Source: Kitasatospora sp. NBC_01246 (GTDB taxonomy: Bacteria; Actinomycetota; Actinomycetes; Streptomycetales; Streptomycetaceae). Taken from it: 64,000 nt of DNA. Location of the stretch: contig NZ_CP108484.1 of assembly GCF_036226505.1 (NCBI RefSeq), forward strand, positions 8,465,501-8,529,500, read 5' to 3'. Numbering within the stretch: the first letter of the stretch is position 1; each line of letters begins with the position of its first letter. Made by a program: the position numbers and the translations under genes. Below, in pieces: positions 41,177-51,100 of this stretch. Under the pieces are notes generated by a model, which worked only from the letters and a program-made list of their open reading frames with translations, was not told the origin of the DNA and did no database searches.

Positions 41177-41415
41177 GTGCACCGTCCCCGGTGGGTAGGG
41201 GTCCACGGCCGCCGAGCAACCTGCCGAGCGGCGGTGTTCGACCCGGAGGCGGCGCAGAAGCTGTTCCAGGCGCGTGGGGCGTGGGCCGTGCCGGCCGGCT
41301 TGTCCTTGCCGGACGCCAGTCCCCGGACCTTGGACCAGGGGAGTTCTTGATGGCTCCCCTTCACCTTCTGTGCGGATCCGTCGATGGCGAGGCGGAGACC
41401 GATATCGGACGTCAC
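41173..41415 (-). CDS. Possible short coupled gene (80 residues), low support
   Basis: A GTG at 41413-41415 lies nine bases after AAGGAGG. The first 35 residues (TSDIGLRLAIDGSAQKVKGS, HQELPWSKVRGLAS) look protein-like, and the stop overlaps the next ATG by four bases. The second half (APRAWNSFCAASG, then Arg/Pro-rich) does not look like a folded protein. It could be a small coupled gene or a decayed one; I do not recognise it. Confidence 0.3.
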   Translation of the reverse strand: MTSDIGLRLAIDGSAQKVKGSHQELPWSKVRGLASGKDKPAGTAHAPRAWNSFCAASGSNTAARQVARRPWTPTHRGRCT

Positions 41416-42391
41416 GCTGAACTCACCCTCCTTCTTCGATATGTCCACCATGTAGTGCAACTGCGTTTGCGCGATTGCTCACTGGGCCTGCTGCAGAGAT
41501 CCTGATGTCCGGATGCCCTCCGCCGAGCCGGGACGGAGAGGTGAACGCTGCCGCGAGCCGGACGCCCTGATGGTGGTGGGCCGAACCGCCCGGGCAACAG
41601 GCCAAGCCACCGGCCATTGGTGACCGGCGGTCGAACGGCCCCCTGACCGTGCCGTTCCGACGGCCGCCGGCTCCCATCCGGCGGGGCACCCCTCAGCGAG
41701 GCTCCGTTCTCCCGCTCGTGCGGCCGGGTGCTACGCCGGGGGACCCCGGCGCCGGTCCGGCGGACGCGGATGGGGGTGTGCTTGTGGAGGCGGGGGCCGA
41801 GGGCGCGAGTCCGATCGACGACTACCCGCACCGCCGGTCGAGCCGTCCGCGCGGGAGGCAGAGCCGAAGACGGTGCAGACCTGGTTGAGGGCGCGCTGAC
41901 GGGGCAGACGGGGGTGACGAACGGCGGATCGGTGTCCTGCCCGAGACGCACCTGAGAATTCCTTCCGGTTCGACCTCGGGGGGTTGCCATGGTGTGACTC
42001 ACCGTGAAGACTATGGCGGGTTCGCCGTGGGGGGCCGATCGGCTCGGGGCGTGCTGGTGCTGTGCAGCCGTTGCACAGAGGAGAAGGGTGAGGGGAATGC
42101 GATGTCAGGCTGGTTCGCCGTGCGGGTCGGGGCGCGCGATGACAGCCGACCGCTGAGGCGCGCCGGGCTGCGACGGGCGTCTCGGTCGCCCCGCTTCGCC
42201 CGGAGGCCGGGACCCCGGTAGGGGGTCAGCCAGATCCCGCCGTCCGGGCCGTTCCCAGCGGCGTGCCCGGGGAGAGCTGTGCCCCGCCGGGCGCCGCGGT
42301 GCGGCCCGATGGCGCATGTCCGCTGGGCCCGACCCGGCGTATCCCGTTCCAGACCCTGTGATGCTCGCGAGTCCCGACCCAAGGAGAACTG
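41416..42391. other. Large gap at the left border of the peptide gene cluster
   Basis: Nearly 1 kb without a supported gene, separating housekeeping genes from the NRPS-associated genes. It contains an inverted repeat CTGTGCA (42060-42066) / TGCACAG (42072-42078). A possible 39-residue basic peptide frame (MSGWFAVRVGARDDSRPLRR onward, 42102-42221) has GTGAGGGG about eight bases before its ATG. This could be the cluster promoter/operator region, with the frame as a leader peptide. That is a guess from position. Confidence 0.35.
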
Positions 42392-43600
42392 GTGACCGCT
42401 CGTCAGTTAGGCAGCCCGGAATTACTGTTGGAGGAGATATCCAACCGCTGGTCGGACGATCGCGAGGCCGGAGTGGTTCGGTACGAGGAGAGTCAGGGCC
42501 TGTGGCAGGTCCTGGACTACGCGACGGTGGCCGCGGTGCTCGCCGATCCGCTGACCTACTCCTCGGATCTCTCCTCCCTCGCCCCCACTCAGGAGGACTT
42601 CGAGGTCTTCCGGCAGGGCAACTTCGTCGGCATGGACCCGCCGCACCACCGAAGACTGCGCGCGCTGGTGAGCCAGGCGTTCACCCCGCGGGTCGTCCAG
42701 GGGCTGGCGCCGCGGATCGAGGCGCTGTGCGCGCGACTGCTGGACGCCGTCGCGGACCAGGACCGGTTCGACCTGGTCGACGCGTTGGCGTATCCGCTGC
42801 CCATCATCGTCATCGCGGAACTGCTCGGTGTGCCGGCCGACGAGCACCGGCTCTTCCAGGACTGGGCGAGCGTCCTGTTCAGCGGAGACCAGCTCGGCGA
42901 AGCACCCGACATGGCGGACCTGTCACGGGCGTTGGAGGCCATCGCCCCCACCGTCCGTGAGATGAACGGGTACATGCTGGAGCACATCCGTGCCCGCCGT
43001 GCGCGCCCGGGGGACGACCTCACCAGCAGGCTGATCGCCGCCGAGGTGGACGGCGTCCGCCTGGAGGACCAGCAGATGGTCGGGTTCGTCGCCCTGCTGC
43101 TGGTCGCCGGGCATGTCACCACGACCGCGCTGCTGGGCAACGCCGTGCTGACCTTCGACCGGCACCCCGGCACGGACGCCGCGCTGCGCGCCGACCCCGG
43201 ACTGCTCCCGTCGGCCATCGAGGAAGTGCTGCGCTGGCTGCCCCCGTTCGCCGAGTTGGGTCGCCGCGTGGCCCGGCCCGTGGTGCTCGGCGGTCACGAA
43301 CTTCCGGCCGGGTCCATGCTGATCGCCCATCTGGGTGCCGCCAACCGCGACCCGGCCCGCTTCCACGCCCCCGACGTCTTCGATGTGACCCGCCACCCCA
43401 ATCCTCACCTGACCTTCGGCCACGGCATCCACTTCTGTTTCGGTGCGCCGCTGGCCCGGTTGGAGGCGGTGATCGCTCTGCGCCTGCTGCAGGAACGATT
43501 CCGCTCCGTGGCGGTCCCCTCCTACGAGGACATCGTGTACCAGAACCCGGCCGTGATCCTCGGCGTGCGGCACCTGCCCGTCGAGGTCGTCAGGCCGTAG
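42392..43600 (+). CDS. Cytochrome P450
   Basis: The GTG at 42392 with AAGGAGA eight bases upstream gives 402 residues, the normal length of a soluble bacterial P450. The I-helix oxygen-binding motif is AGHVTTTALL, the K-helix ExxR is Glu278-x-x-Arg281 (EEVLRWL), and the haem-binding loop FGHGIHFCFGAPLARLE carries the thiolate Cys349. GMDPPHHRRLRALVSQAFTP is the typical C-helix region. It needs ferredoxin and ferredoxin reductase partners, which are not encoded nearby. It is the first gene of the NRPS-associated run, 104 bp upstream of the serine hydrolase. It probably hydroxylates or cross-links an amino acid or the peptide. Whether it acts on a carrier-bound residue cannot be told. Confidence 0.92.
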   Translation: MTARQLGSPELLLEEISNRWSDDREAGVVRYEESQGLWQVLDYATVAAVLADPLTYSSDLSSLAPTQEDFEVFRQGNFVGMDPPHHRRLRALVSQAFTPRVVQGLAPRIEALCARLLDAVADQDRFDLVDALAYPLPIIVIAELLGVPADEHRLFQDWASVLFSGDQLGEAPDMADLSRALEAIAPTVREMNGYMLEHIRARRARPGDDLTSRLIAAEVDGVRLEDQQMVGFVALLLVAGHVTTTALLGNAVLTFDRHPGTDAALRADPGLLPSAIEEVLRWLPPFAELGRRVARPVVLGGHELPAGSMLIAHLGAANRDPARFHAPDVFDVTRHPNPHLTFGHGIHFCFGAPLARLEAVIALRLLQERFRSVAVPSYEDIVYQNPAVILGVRHLPVEVVRP

Positions 43601-43704
43601 GCCGGACCCGCCCGCACCCTCGCCCGTACCCCGGTCGGCCCGCGCTCACCCGCGGCCGACTGTTCGGACCTGCACATGAGAGCCATCAACGGGAGTCCCT
43701 TCTC

Positions 43705-45051
43705 ATGGTGTACAACACTGCCCCGACCCGCAGACGCGCGCCGTTCCCGGAGCGACGGGAGCTGCAGCACCGACTCGACACCCTCGCCCGCCTGCACCGG
43801 GTGCCCGGTGCCCAACTGGTGCTGGACAACGGCTCGGAGGTCGTCTCCGTGCACACCGGTACGGCCGACGCCGGCACCGGCGCCCCCTTCGCCGAGGACA
43901 CCGCCGTCCCGCTGGGGTCTCTCACCAAGCCCTACACGGCCGCGCTCGTGCTGCTCCTCGCCGAGGACGGCGACCTCGACCCGGACGACCCGGTCGCCGA
44001 GTACCTCCCCGAACTCCGCGAGCTGCCGCAAGTGACGGTCCGTCACCTGCTCAGCCACACCGGCGGTCTGCCCACCGGTCCCGACTCCGACGCGGCGGCG
44101 CGGACCACCGCGGCGCACTACCTGTCGTCGGTGTGCACCGCCCAGGGCGCGCTGTTCGCGCCCGGGACCGACTTCTCCTACTCCAACGCCGGGTACGTCG
44201 CCGCCGGGCGGCTGGTGGAGACGGTGACCGGCATGCCGTGGAACGAGGCGATGGACGCCCTGCTCCTCGAACCCCTGGGCACCGTGCCCGCGTTCCTGGG
44301 TCCGTCCGCCCCCGCCCGCCCCGTCGCGGCCGGTCACGCCCTCAACACCGCGACGGGCCAGGTCCGCCCCGTCCGGCAGAACCTGGCTCCGCTGGAGGCG
44401 CCGGCCGGCGCCCTGCTGGCGAGCGCCGAAGACCTCGCCGCGCTCGGCGGCGCCCTGGTCGGCCGGACCGCGGCGCTGCCGCCGGTGGTCGCCAAGGAGT
44501 TGCGCCACGCGGAACTCGCCGCCGACCCGGGGGCGCTCGCCGACGGCTGGGGGCTGGGACTGGCCCTGTTCCGGCAGGGCGAGAAGCTGTGGTGCGGCCA
44601 CGACGGCAACGCCCAGGGCACCTCGTGCCACCTGCGGGTCGAACCGGACACCGGCACGGTGGTCGCCTTCACGGGCAACGCCGGTGCGGCGACGGCGCTC
44701 TGGCGGGACCTCGCCGAGGACCTGGAGCGAATCGCGGGCGTGCGGGTGCCCACCGTGGTCGAGCCCGTCGCAGCGGGCGAGCCGGTGGCGCTGCCCGAGT
44801 GCGCGGGCGCCTACGCCAACGGCGGCACCCGGTACCGCGTCGCGCCGGGGCCCGGTGGCTCGCCGGTGCTGTCGGTGGACGGCGACGTGCCGATACCGCT
44901 GCGTTGCCACCCCGACCTGTCGTTCGACCTGGTCGACCCGGGGTCCGGCCGTCGGGAGGCCGGGGGGCGGTTCCACCGCGACCCGTGCACCGGTGCGATC
45001 GACCGCGTGCAGATAGCGGGGCGCACCGCGCGTCGCACCGGCCACGCCTGA
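43705..45051 (+). CDS. Serine hydrolase of the beta-lactamase/PBP class C fold; candidate PBP-type thioesterase
   Basis: This 448-residue protein begins at an ATG with GGGAG nine bases upstream. It has the full set of active-site motifs of the PBP4*/class C beta-lactamase fold: Ser72-x-x-Lys75 (SLTK), Tyr159-x-Asn161 (YSN) and His299-x-Gly301 (HDG). The hydrolase domain covers about residues 20-340; a C-terminal beta-rich domain of about 100 residues follows (LPECAGAYANGGTRYRVAPG onward). There is no signal peptide, so the protein is cytosolic, unlike secreted beta-lactamases or esterases. It lies directly upstream of an NRPS. This fits the stand-alone PBP-type thioesterases (SurE of surugamide synthesis), which release and cyclise NRPS peptides in trans. 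A resistance or tailoring-esterase role is the alternative. Whether the NRPS has its own thioesterase cannot be seen because the window ends first. Confidence 0.8.
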   Translation: MVYNTAPTRRRAPFPERRELQHRLDTLARLHRVPGAQLVLDNGSEVVSVHTGTADAGTGAPFAEDTAVPLGSLTKPYTAALVLLLAEDGDLDPDDPVAEYLPELRELPQVTVRHLLSHTGGLPTGPDSDAAARTTAAHYLSSVCTAQGALFAPGTDFSYSNAGYVAAGRLVETVTGMPWNEAMDALLLEPLGTVPAFLGPSAPARPVAAGHALNTATGQVRPVRQNLAPLEAPAGALLASAEDLAALGGALVGRTAALPPVVAKELRHAELAADPGALADGWGLGLALFRQGEKLWCGHDGNAQGTSCHLRVEPDTGTVVAFTGNAGAATALWRDLAEDLERIAGVRVPTVVEPVAAGEPVALPECAGAYANGGTRYRVAPGPGGSPVLSVDGDVPIPLRCHPDLSFDLVDPGSGRREAGGRFHRDPCTGAIDRVQIAGRTARRTGHA

Positions 45052-45199
45052 GCCCGCAGCTCCTCAGCTCGTCCGCCTGTCAGCTCGTCAGCCCGTTCAG
45101 CCCTTGGTGCCGGAGTACGCGTCGGGCGTGCCCGGCCGCACTCCGCTGCCCGCAAACCGCTCGCGCCGCCTCCTCCCCGCCCGGAAGGACCTCATCTCC

Positions 45200-48100
45200 A
45201 TGGCCGACCAGCCCGACCACCTCGTCCCCGCGCCCACCTCGCAGCAGGCCGGTGAAGCCTTCGGGGTGCCCGAGCACGAGGCGTCCCCGGTGGACGGGGG
45301 TGCGACGCTCGGCGAGCTGTTCGCCACCTGGGTGGCCCGCACGCCCGACGCGCCCGCGGTGACCGACGGCCGGCGCACCTGGAGCTACCGGGAGCTGGCG
45401 GCACGGGTCGACCTGCTGGCCGGGTACCTCGTGCGGCGCGGGGCCGGGCCGGAGCGGACGGTGGCACTGGTCCTGCCGCGCTCGATGGAGCTGATCGCGG
45501 CGGAGCTGGCCACCGCGAGGGCGGGCGCCGCCTTCCTGCCGGTCGATCCCGACTACCCCGCCGAGCGGCGCGCTCTCATGCTCGCCGACGCGGCGCCCGC
45601 GGTGACCCTGGACGACCCGGGCTTCGTGCGCGCCGTGCTGGACGCGGCGGACGGGGGAGGGGGCGGCCTTCCCCGGCCGGCGGTCGGCGCCGACCACGTC
45701 GCGTACGTGATCTACACCTCGGGCTCCACCGGGACACCGAAGGGCGTGGCGGTCACCCATCGCGGCATCGGCGGGTTCACCGCGGCCGCCATCGAGCGGT
45801 ACGCGGTGCGGGCCGGTGACCGGGTGCTGCAGTTCTCCTCGCCCAGCTTCGACGCCTCCGTCCTGGAGCTCTTCATCTCGGTGCTGTCCGGGGCCACGCT
45901 CGTGGTGCCCCCGGGCGGCCCCTGGCTGGGCGACGAACTCGCCGCCGTGCTGGACGAGCACGGCATCACGCACGCCCTGATCCCGCCGGCCGCGCTGGCG
46001 ACGCTGCCCGCCCCCGCTGCGGGCACCGCCCACCGGCTGCGCACGCTGATCGTCGGGGCCGAGGCCTGCCCGCCCGCGCTCGTCGACCGCTGGGCGCCGG
46101 GCCGACGCATGATCAACTCCTATGGTCCGACCGAGGCCACCATCGTCGCCACCTGGACCGGGCCGCTCTCGGCCGGTGCCGGCACACCGACGATCGGCGG
46201 GGCCCTGCCGCACACCCGGGTGTACGTGCTGGACGCGGCGATGCGTCCGCAACCGGGTTCCTTGGAAGGCGAGTTGTACATCGGTGGCGAAGCGGTGGCG
46301 CGCGGCTACCTGAACCGCGCCGGGCTGACCGCCGCCCGCTTCGTCGCCGACCCGTTCGGCGAACCGGGCGCCCGGCTCTACCGCACCGGCGACCGGGCGC
46401 GCTGGAACGCCGACGGAGAACTGGAGTTCCTCGGCCGGCTCGACCGGCAGGTGAAGCTCCGAGGCTTCCGGATCGAACCGGGCGAGATCGAGGCCGCCCT
46501 GCGGCGGGACACCGCCGTCGGCGAGGCCGTCGTCATGGTCCGCGAGGACGAGCCGGGCCGCGAACGCCTGGTCGGCTACGTCACCCCGGCCGACCCGGCG
46601 CGGGCGCCCGACCCGGCGGAGCTGCGCACGAACCTGGCCGCCGCGCTGCCGGCCCAGCTGGTGCCGTCCGTCGTCGTCGTGCTGGCGGCGATGCCGCTCA
46701 CCTCGCAGAACAAGATCGACCGGCGAGCGCTGCCCGCGCCCGTCCGCCCGGCGTCCGCCGACCGGGCGGCACCGCTCACCGCGCCGGAGCGCACCCTGGC
46801 CGCCATCTGGGCGGACGTGCTGGGCGCCGACACGGTCGGGGCGACGGACGACTTCTTCGAGCTGGGCGGCGACTCGATCCTCGCCGCCCGCACCCTGGCC
46901 CGGATCAGGGACGAACTGGGCGTCCGGCTCACCCTGCGGGACGTCTTCACCGCACGCTCCGTGGCGGCCCTGGCCCCGCTGCTGGGCGGGCACCGCGCCG
47001 CCGCGCCGCCCGAGCCGATCCCGGCCGCCCCGCGCGGGGTGCCGCTGCCGCTGTCCAACGCCCAGCGACGGCTCTGGTTCCTCGACGACCTCACGGCCGG
47101 CGGGACGGAGTACAACACCGGCGTGGCCCTGCGGCTGCACGGCGCACCGGACCCCGAGGCGCTGAGCCGGGCCCTGCGGCGCCTGGTCGCCCGGCACGCC
47201 TCGCTGCGCACCACGTTCGACACGGTCGACGGGCAGGGCGTGCAGCGGATCGCGGAGCAGGCCGCCCTGCCGCTGCGCACGGCTGACCTCGGCGAGCTGC
47301 CCGTGGTGCGGCGCGCCGAGGCCGCCGAGCGGCTGCTGACCGACGAGCTGAGCCGCCCCTACGACCTGACGGGCGGCCCGCTGGCCCGGGCGCTGCTGGT
47401 GCGCCTGGCCCCCGACGAGCACCTGCTGCTGCTGGGGCAGCACCACGTCATCACCGACGGGTGGTCGGTGGGCGTCCTGGTCCGCGAGCTGGCCGCGCTC
47501 TACCACGCGGAGGTCTCCGGCGAACCGGACGCGCTGCCCGTGCCGGCTCTCCAGTACCCCGACTTCGCCGTCTGGGAGCAGCGGCGTCAAGGCTCGAACG
47601 CGCAGGTCGCGGAGGACGCCGGGAGCCTCGGGTACTGGAAGCGCCACCTGTCCGGGCTGCAGCACCTGCACCTGCCCACCGACCGGCCGCGGCCCGCGGT
47701 GCGCACCACCTCCGGCGCCGCACACCGCCACCACCTGCCCGCGGACCTGGTGGCCAGGCTTCGGCACCTCGCCACCGGACGCGGCACGACGGTGTTCACC
47801 CTGTTCGCGGGGGCGTCCGCGCTGCTGTTCTCCCGCTACTCGGGACAGCGGGACGTGGCCTTCGGCACCGTCACCAACGGGCGGGAGCGCCGCGAGCTGG
47901 AGGATGTGACGGGCTTCTTCGCGAACACGGTCGTGCTGCGCGGTGACGTGGACGAGACGGTCACCGTCGACCGGTTCGTCGAGAACATGCGCACGACCGT
48001 GCTGGACGCCTTCGTCCACGCCGGGGTGCCCTTCGACCGGGTGGTCGAGGAGCTGGCCCCGCCCCGGGACCCCAGCCGCACCCCGCTGGTGCAGGTGCTC

Positions 48101-51100
48101 GTCGTCCAGCAGGCCCCCCTCGACCTGCCGAGCGCCGGCGGCCTGCGCCTCGAAGAACACCCGCTGCCGCGGCCCGCCGCGCGCTTCGACCTGGTCCTGG
48201 AGTTCTCCCCGGACGCCGAGGGCGGCTGCGTCCTGACCGTCGAGTACAACACGGACCTCTTCGAGGCCCCGACCGTGGCCCGGATGTCCCGCCACCTGCA
48301 CCGACTGCTGGCGGCGATGGCGGACGGCCCGCAGCTGCGGCTGGCCGAACTGCCGATGCTCTCGGAGCGGGAGCGGCGCACCCTGATCGACTCGTGGAAC
48401 CCGCCCGCGCGCACCGGGCCCACCGCCGCGGAGGTCGCCCTGCCCGAGCTGTTCGAGGCGCAGGCGGCCCGCACCCCCGAGCGGACCGCCGTGGTCTGCG
48501 ACGCGGTGCGACGGGACTACGCCCAGGTGAACCGGCGTGCCAACCGCCTCGCCCGGCTGCTGGTCTCCCGGGGCGCGGGCCCGGAGAAGCTGGTCGCGCT
48601 CTGCCTGCCCCGCTCCGCCGAGCTGCCCTCGGCGCTCTGGGCGGTGCTGAAGTCGGGCGCGGGGTACCTTCCGCTGGACCCGGGCTATCCGGCCGAGCGC
48701 ATCCGGCTGATGCTCGACGACGCCGAGCCGGTGCTCGTCGTCGCCACCCGGCAGACGGCCGCCGCGCTGCCGAAGGGGTGCGAGCCCCTGATCCTCGACG
48801 AGTTCGCCGACGCCCCGGGCACGGACGAAGCCGATCTGACGGATGCCGACCGGCTCGGGCCGCTGGCGCCGGACCACCCGGCCTACGTCATCTACACCTC
48901 GGGGTCCACCGGCCGCCCCAAGGGTGTGGTGGTCACCCACCGCACGGTCGTCGCGCTCGCCGGCTGGGCGGGGGAGCGGTTCGGTCCGGGCGGCTTGGAC
49001 CACGTGATCGCCGCCACCTCGCTCAACTTCGACGTGTCGGTCTTCGAACTGCTCTGCCCCCTGCTGGCGGGCGGGAGCGTCGAGGTGGTCGCCGACCTGC
49101 CCGCCCTCGCCGACACGCCCGGCCGGCGGCAGGTCGGGCTGGTCAGCGGCGTGCCCTCGGTGATCTCCCGCCTGCTCGCCGGCGGCGGGGCCCCGGTGGA
49201 GGCGCGGACCGTCGTGCTGGCCGGTGAGGCCCTCCCGGCCCAGGTGGTGCGCGACCTGCGGGAGGTCATGCCCGGGTGCGAGATCGCCAATCTCTACGGC
49301 CCCACCGAGGCCACCGTGTACGCCACCGCCTGGTTCGCGGGCGACGGGCTGCCGGAGCAGGCACCGCCGATCGGCAGGCCGCTCGCGCTGACCCGCGGCT
49401 ACGTCCTCGACGGCGCGCTGCGCCCGCAGCCTCCGGGCGTGGTCGGCGAGTTGTACCTCGGTGGCGGCGGCCTGGCGCGCGGCTACCTCGGCCGCCCGGG
49501 CCTGACCGCCGCCCGGTTCGTGGCCGACCCGTACGGCGCGCCGGGGCAGCGGATGTACCGCACCGGGGACCTGGCCCGCTGGAGCCCCGAGGGTGAGCTG
49601 GAGTACGTCGGCCGGATCGACCAGCAGGTCAAGGTCCGCGGCTTCCGGATCGAACTGGGGGAGGTGGAGGAAGCGCTGCGCGGCTGCGAGGGCGTGGCGC
49701 AGGCAGCCGCCACCGTCCGCGAGAGCGAGGGCACCCGGCGCCTGGTCGGCTACGTCGTCCCCGTCCCGGGAGGCCGCACGGAGCCCGAAGCCGTACGCCG
49801 GGAGCTCGCTCTCACGCTGCCCGACTACCTCGTCCCCTCGGCGGTCCTGGTGCTGGCGACCCTCCCGCTCAACCCCAACGGCAAGCTCGACCGCGGTCGG
49901 CTGCCCGCTCCGGGACCGGCCCCGCGCGCGGTGGGCCACGTCGAGCCCCGCTCTCCCAGCGAGCGGGCCTTCGCCGCCATCTGGGCGGACGTCCTCCAGG
50001 TGGAGCGGGTCGGCGCGGAGGACAACTTCTTCCAGCTCGGCGGCGACTCCATCCTGAGCATCCAGGTGGTCGCCCGCGCCCGGCAGTCCGGCCTGCCGGT
50101 GACCTCCCGGGACGTCTACCAGCACCAGACGGTCGCCGCGCTCGCCCGCTGCGCGGACGCCGCCGACCGGTCACGGCCGACCGGCGCCGCCGTGGTCGCC
50201 GCCACCGGCGAGAGCCCCCTGACGCCCATCCAGCACTGGTGGTTCCACGCGGGCGCCGAACGCGTCGGCCATTTCGCCCAGGCGCTGTCCGTCCGGCTGC
50301 CCGAGGACCTGGACCCGGCGGCGCTGGAGGACGCGCTGAACGACCTGGTCGCTCACCACGACGCCCTGCGCTCATCGTTCGGGGCCGCCGACGGCGCGGA
50401 CCCGCGCTGGCGGATCGACGAGCAGACCCGCCGGGTCGCCCTGGCCCGCCACAGCGGCCCGGACACCGACACCCCGCACTTCGGCCCCTTCGACCTGCGC
50501 CACGGGCCGCAGCTGCGCGCCGTGCTGCACGAGCGCGGGGCCGGCCGCCCGCCCGTCCTGCACCTGGCCGTGCACCACCTGGTGGTGGACGGCGTCTCCT
50601 GGCGGGTGCTGCTGGAGGACCTCGACCGGGCCTACCGGGCCCGCCGCGACGGCGGCGACGGAGCGGCGGCGCTGCCCGCCAAGTCCTCGCCGCTGCGGCA
50701 GTGGGCCCAGCGGCTGCACGCGCACGCCGCCGACGGCGGCTTCGACGACGAGCGGGGCTACTGGGCGCGGGCCCTCCCGGACCGCGCGGACCCGCTCCCG
50801 GCCGACCTGGCGGGCGCCGACACCTACGCCTCGGCCCGCTCGGTGACCGTGCGCCTGAGCGCCGCCGACACCGCCGTCCTGCTGCGCACCCTGCCCGAGA
50901 CCTACCGCACCCAGGTCAACGACGTGCTGCTGAGCGCTCTCGGCCGGGTCCTGTGCGGGTGGAGCGGGCAGGACCGGGTGGTGGTCGACGTCGAGGGGCA
51001 CGGGCGGGAGGAACTCTTCTCCGACCTCGACATCAGCCGTACCGTCGGCTGGTTCACCACCCGGCACCCCGTCGCCCTCGCCGTTCCGGCGCAGGCGGAC

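Noticed and set aside
43705..45051. Secreted beta-lactamase giving antibiotic resistance
   Set aside because: No signal peptide or Tat motif, and position next to an NRPS; kept only as an alternative.
45080..50125. Very long open frame (about 1680 codons) on the minus strand opposite the NRPS
   Set aside because: It is a mirror of the GC-rich NRPS codons; its composition (Arg/Gly/Gln/His-rich) has no domain, while the plus strand shows complete A, T, C and E motifs.
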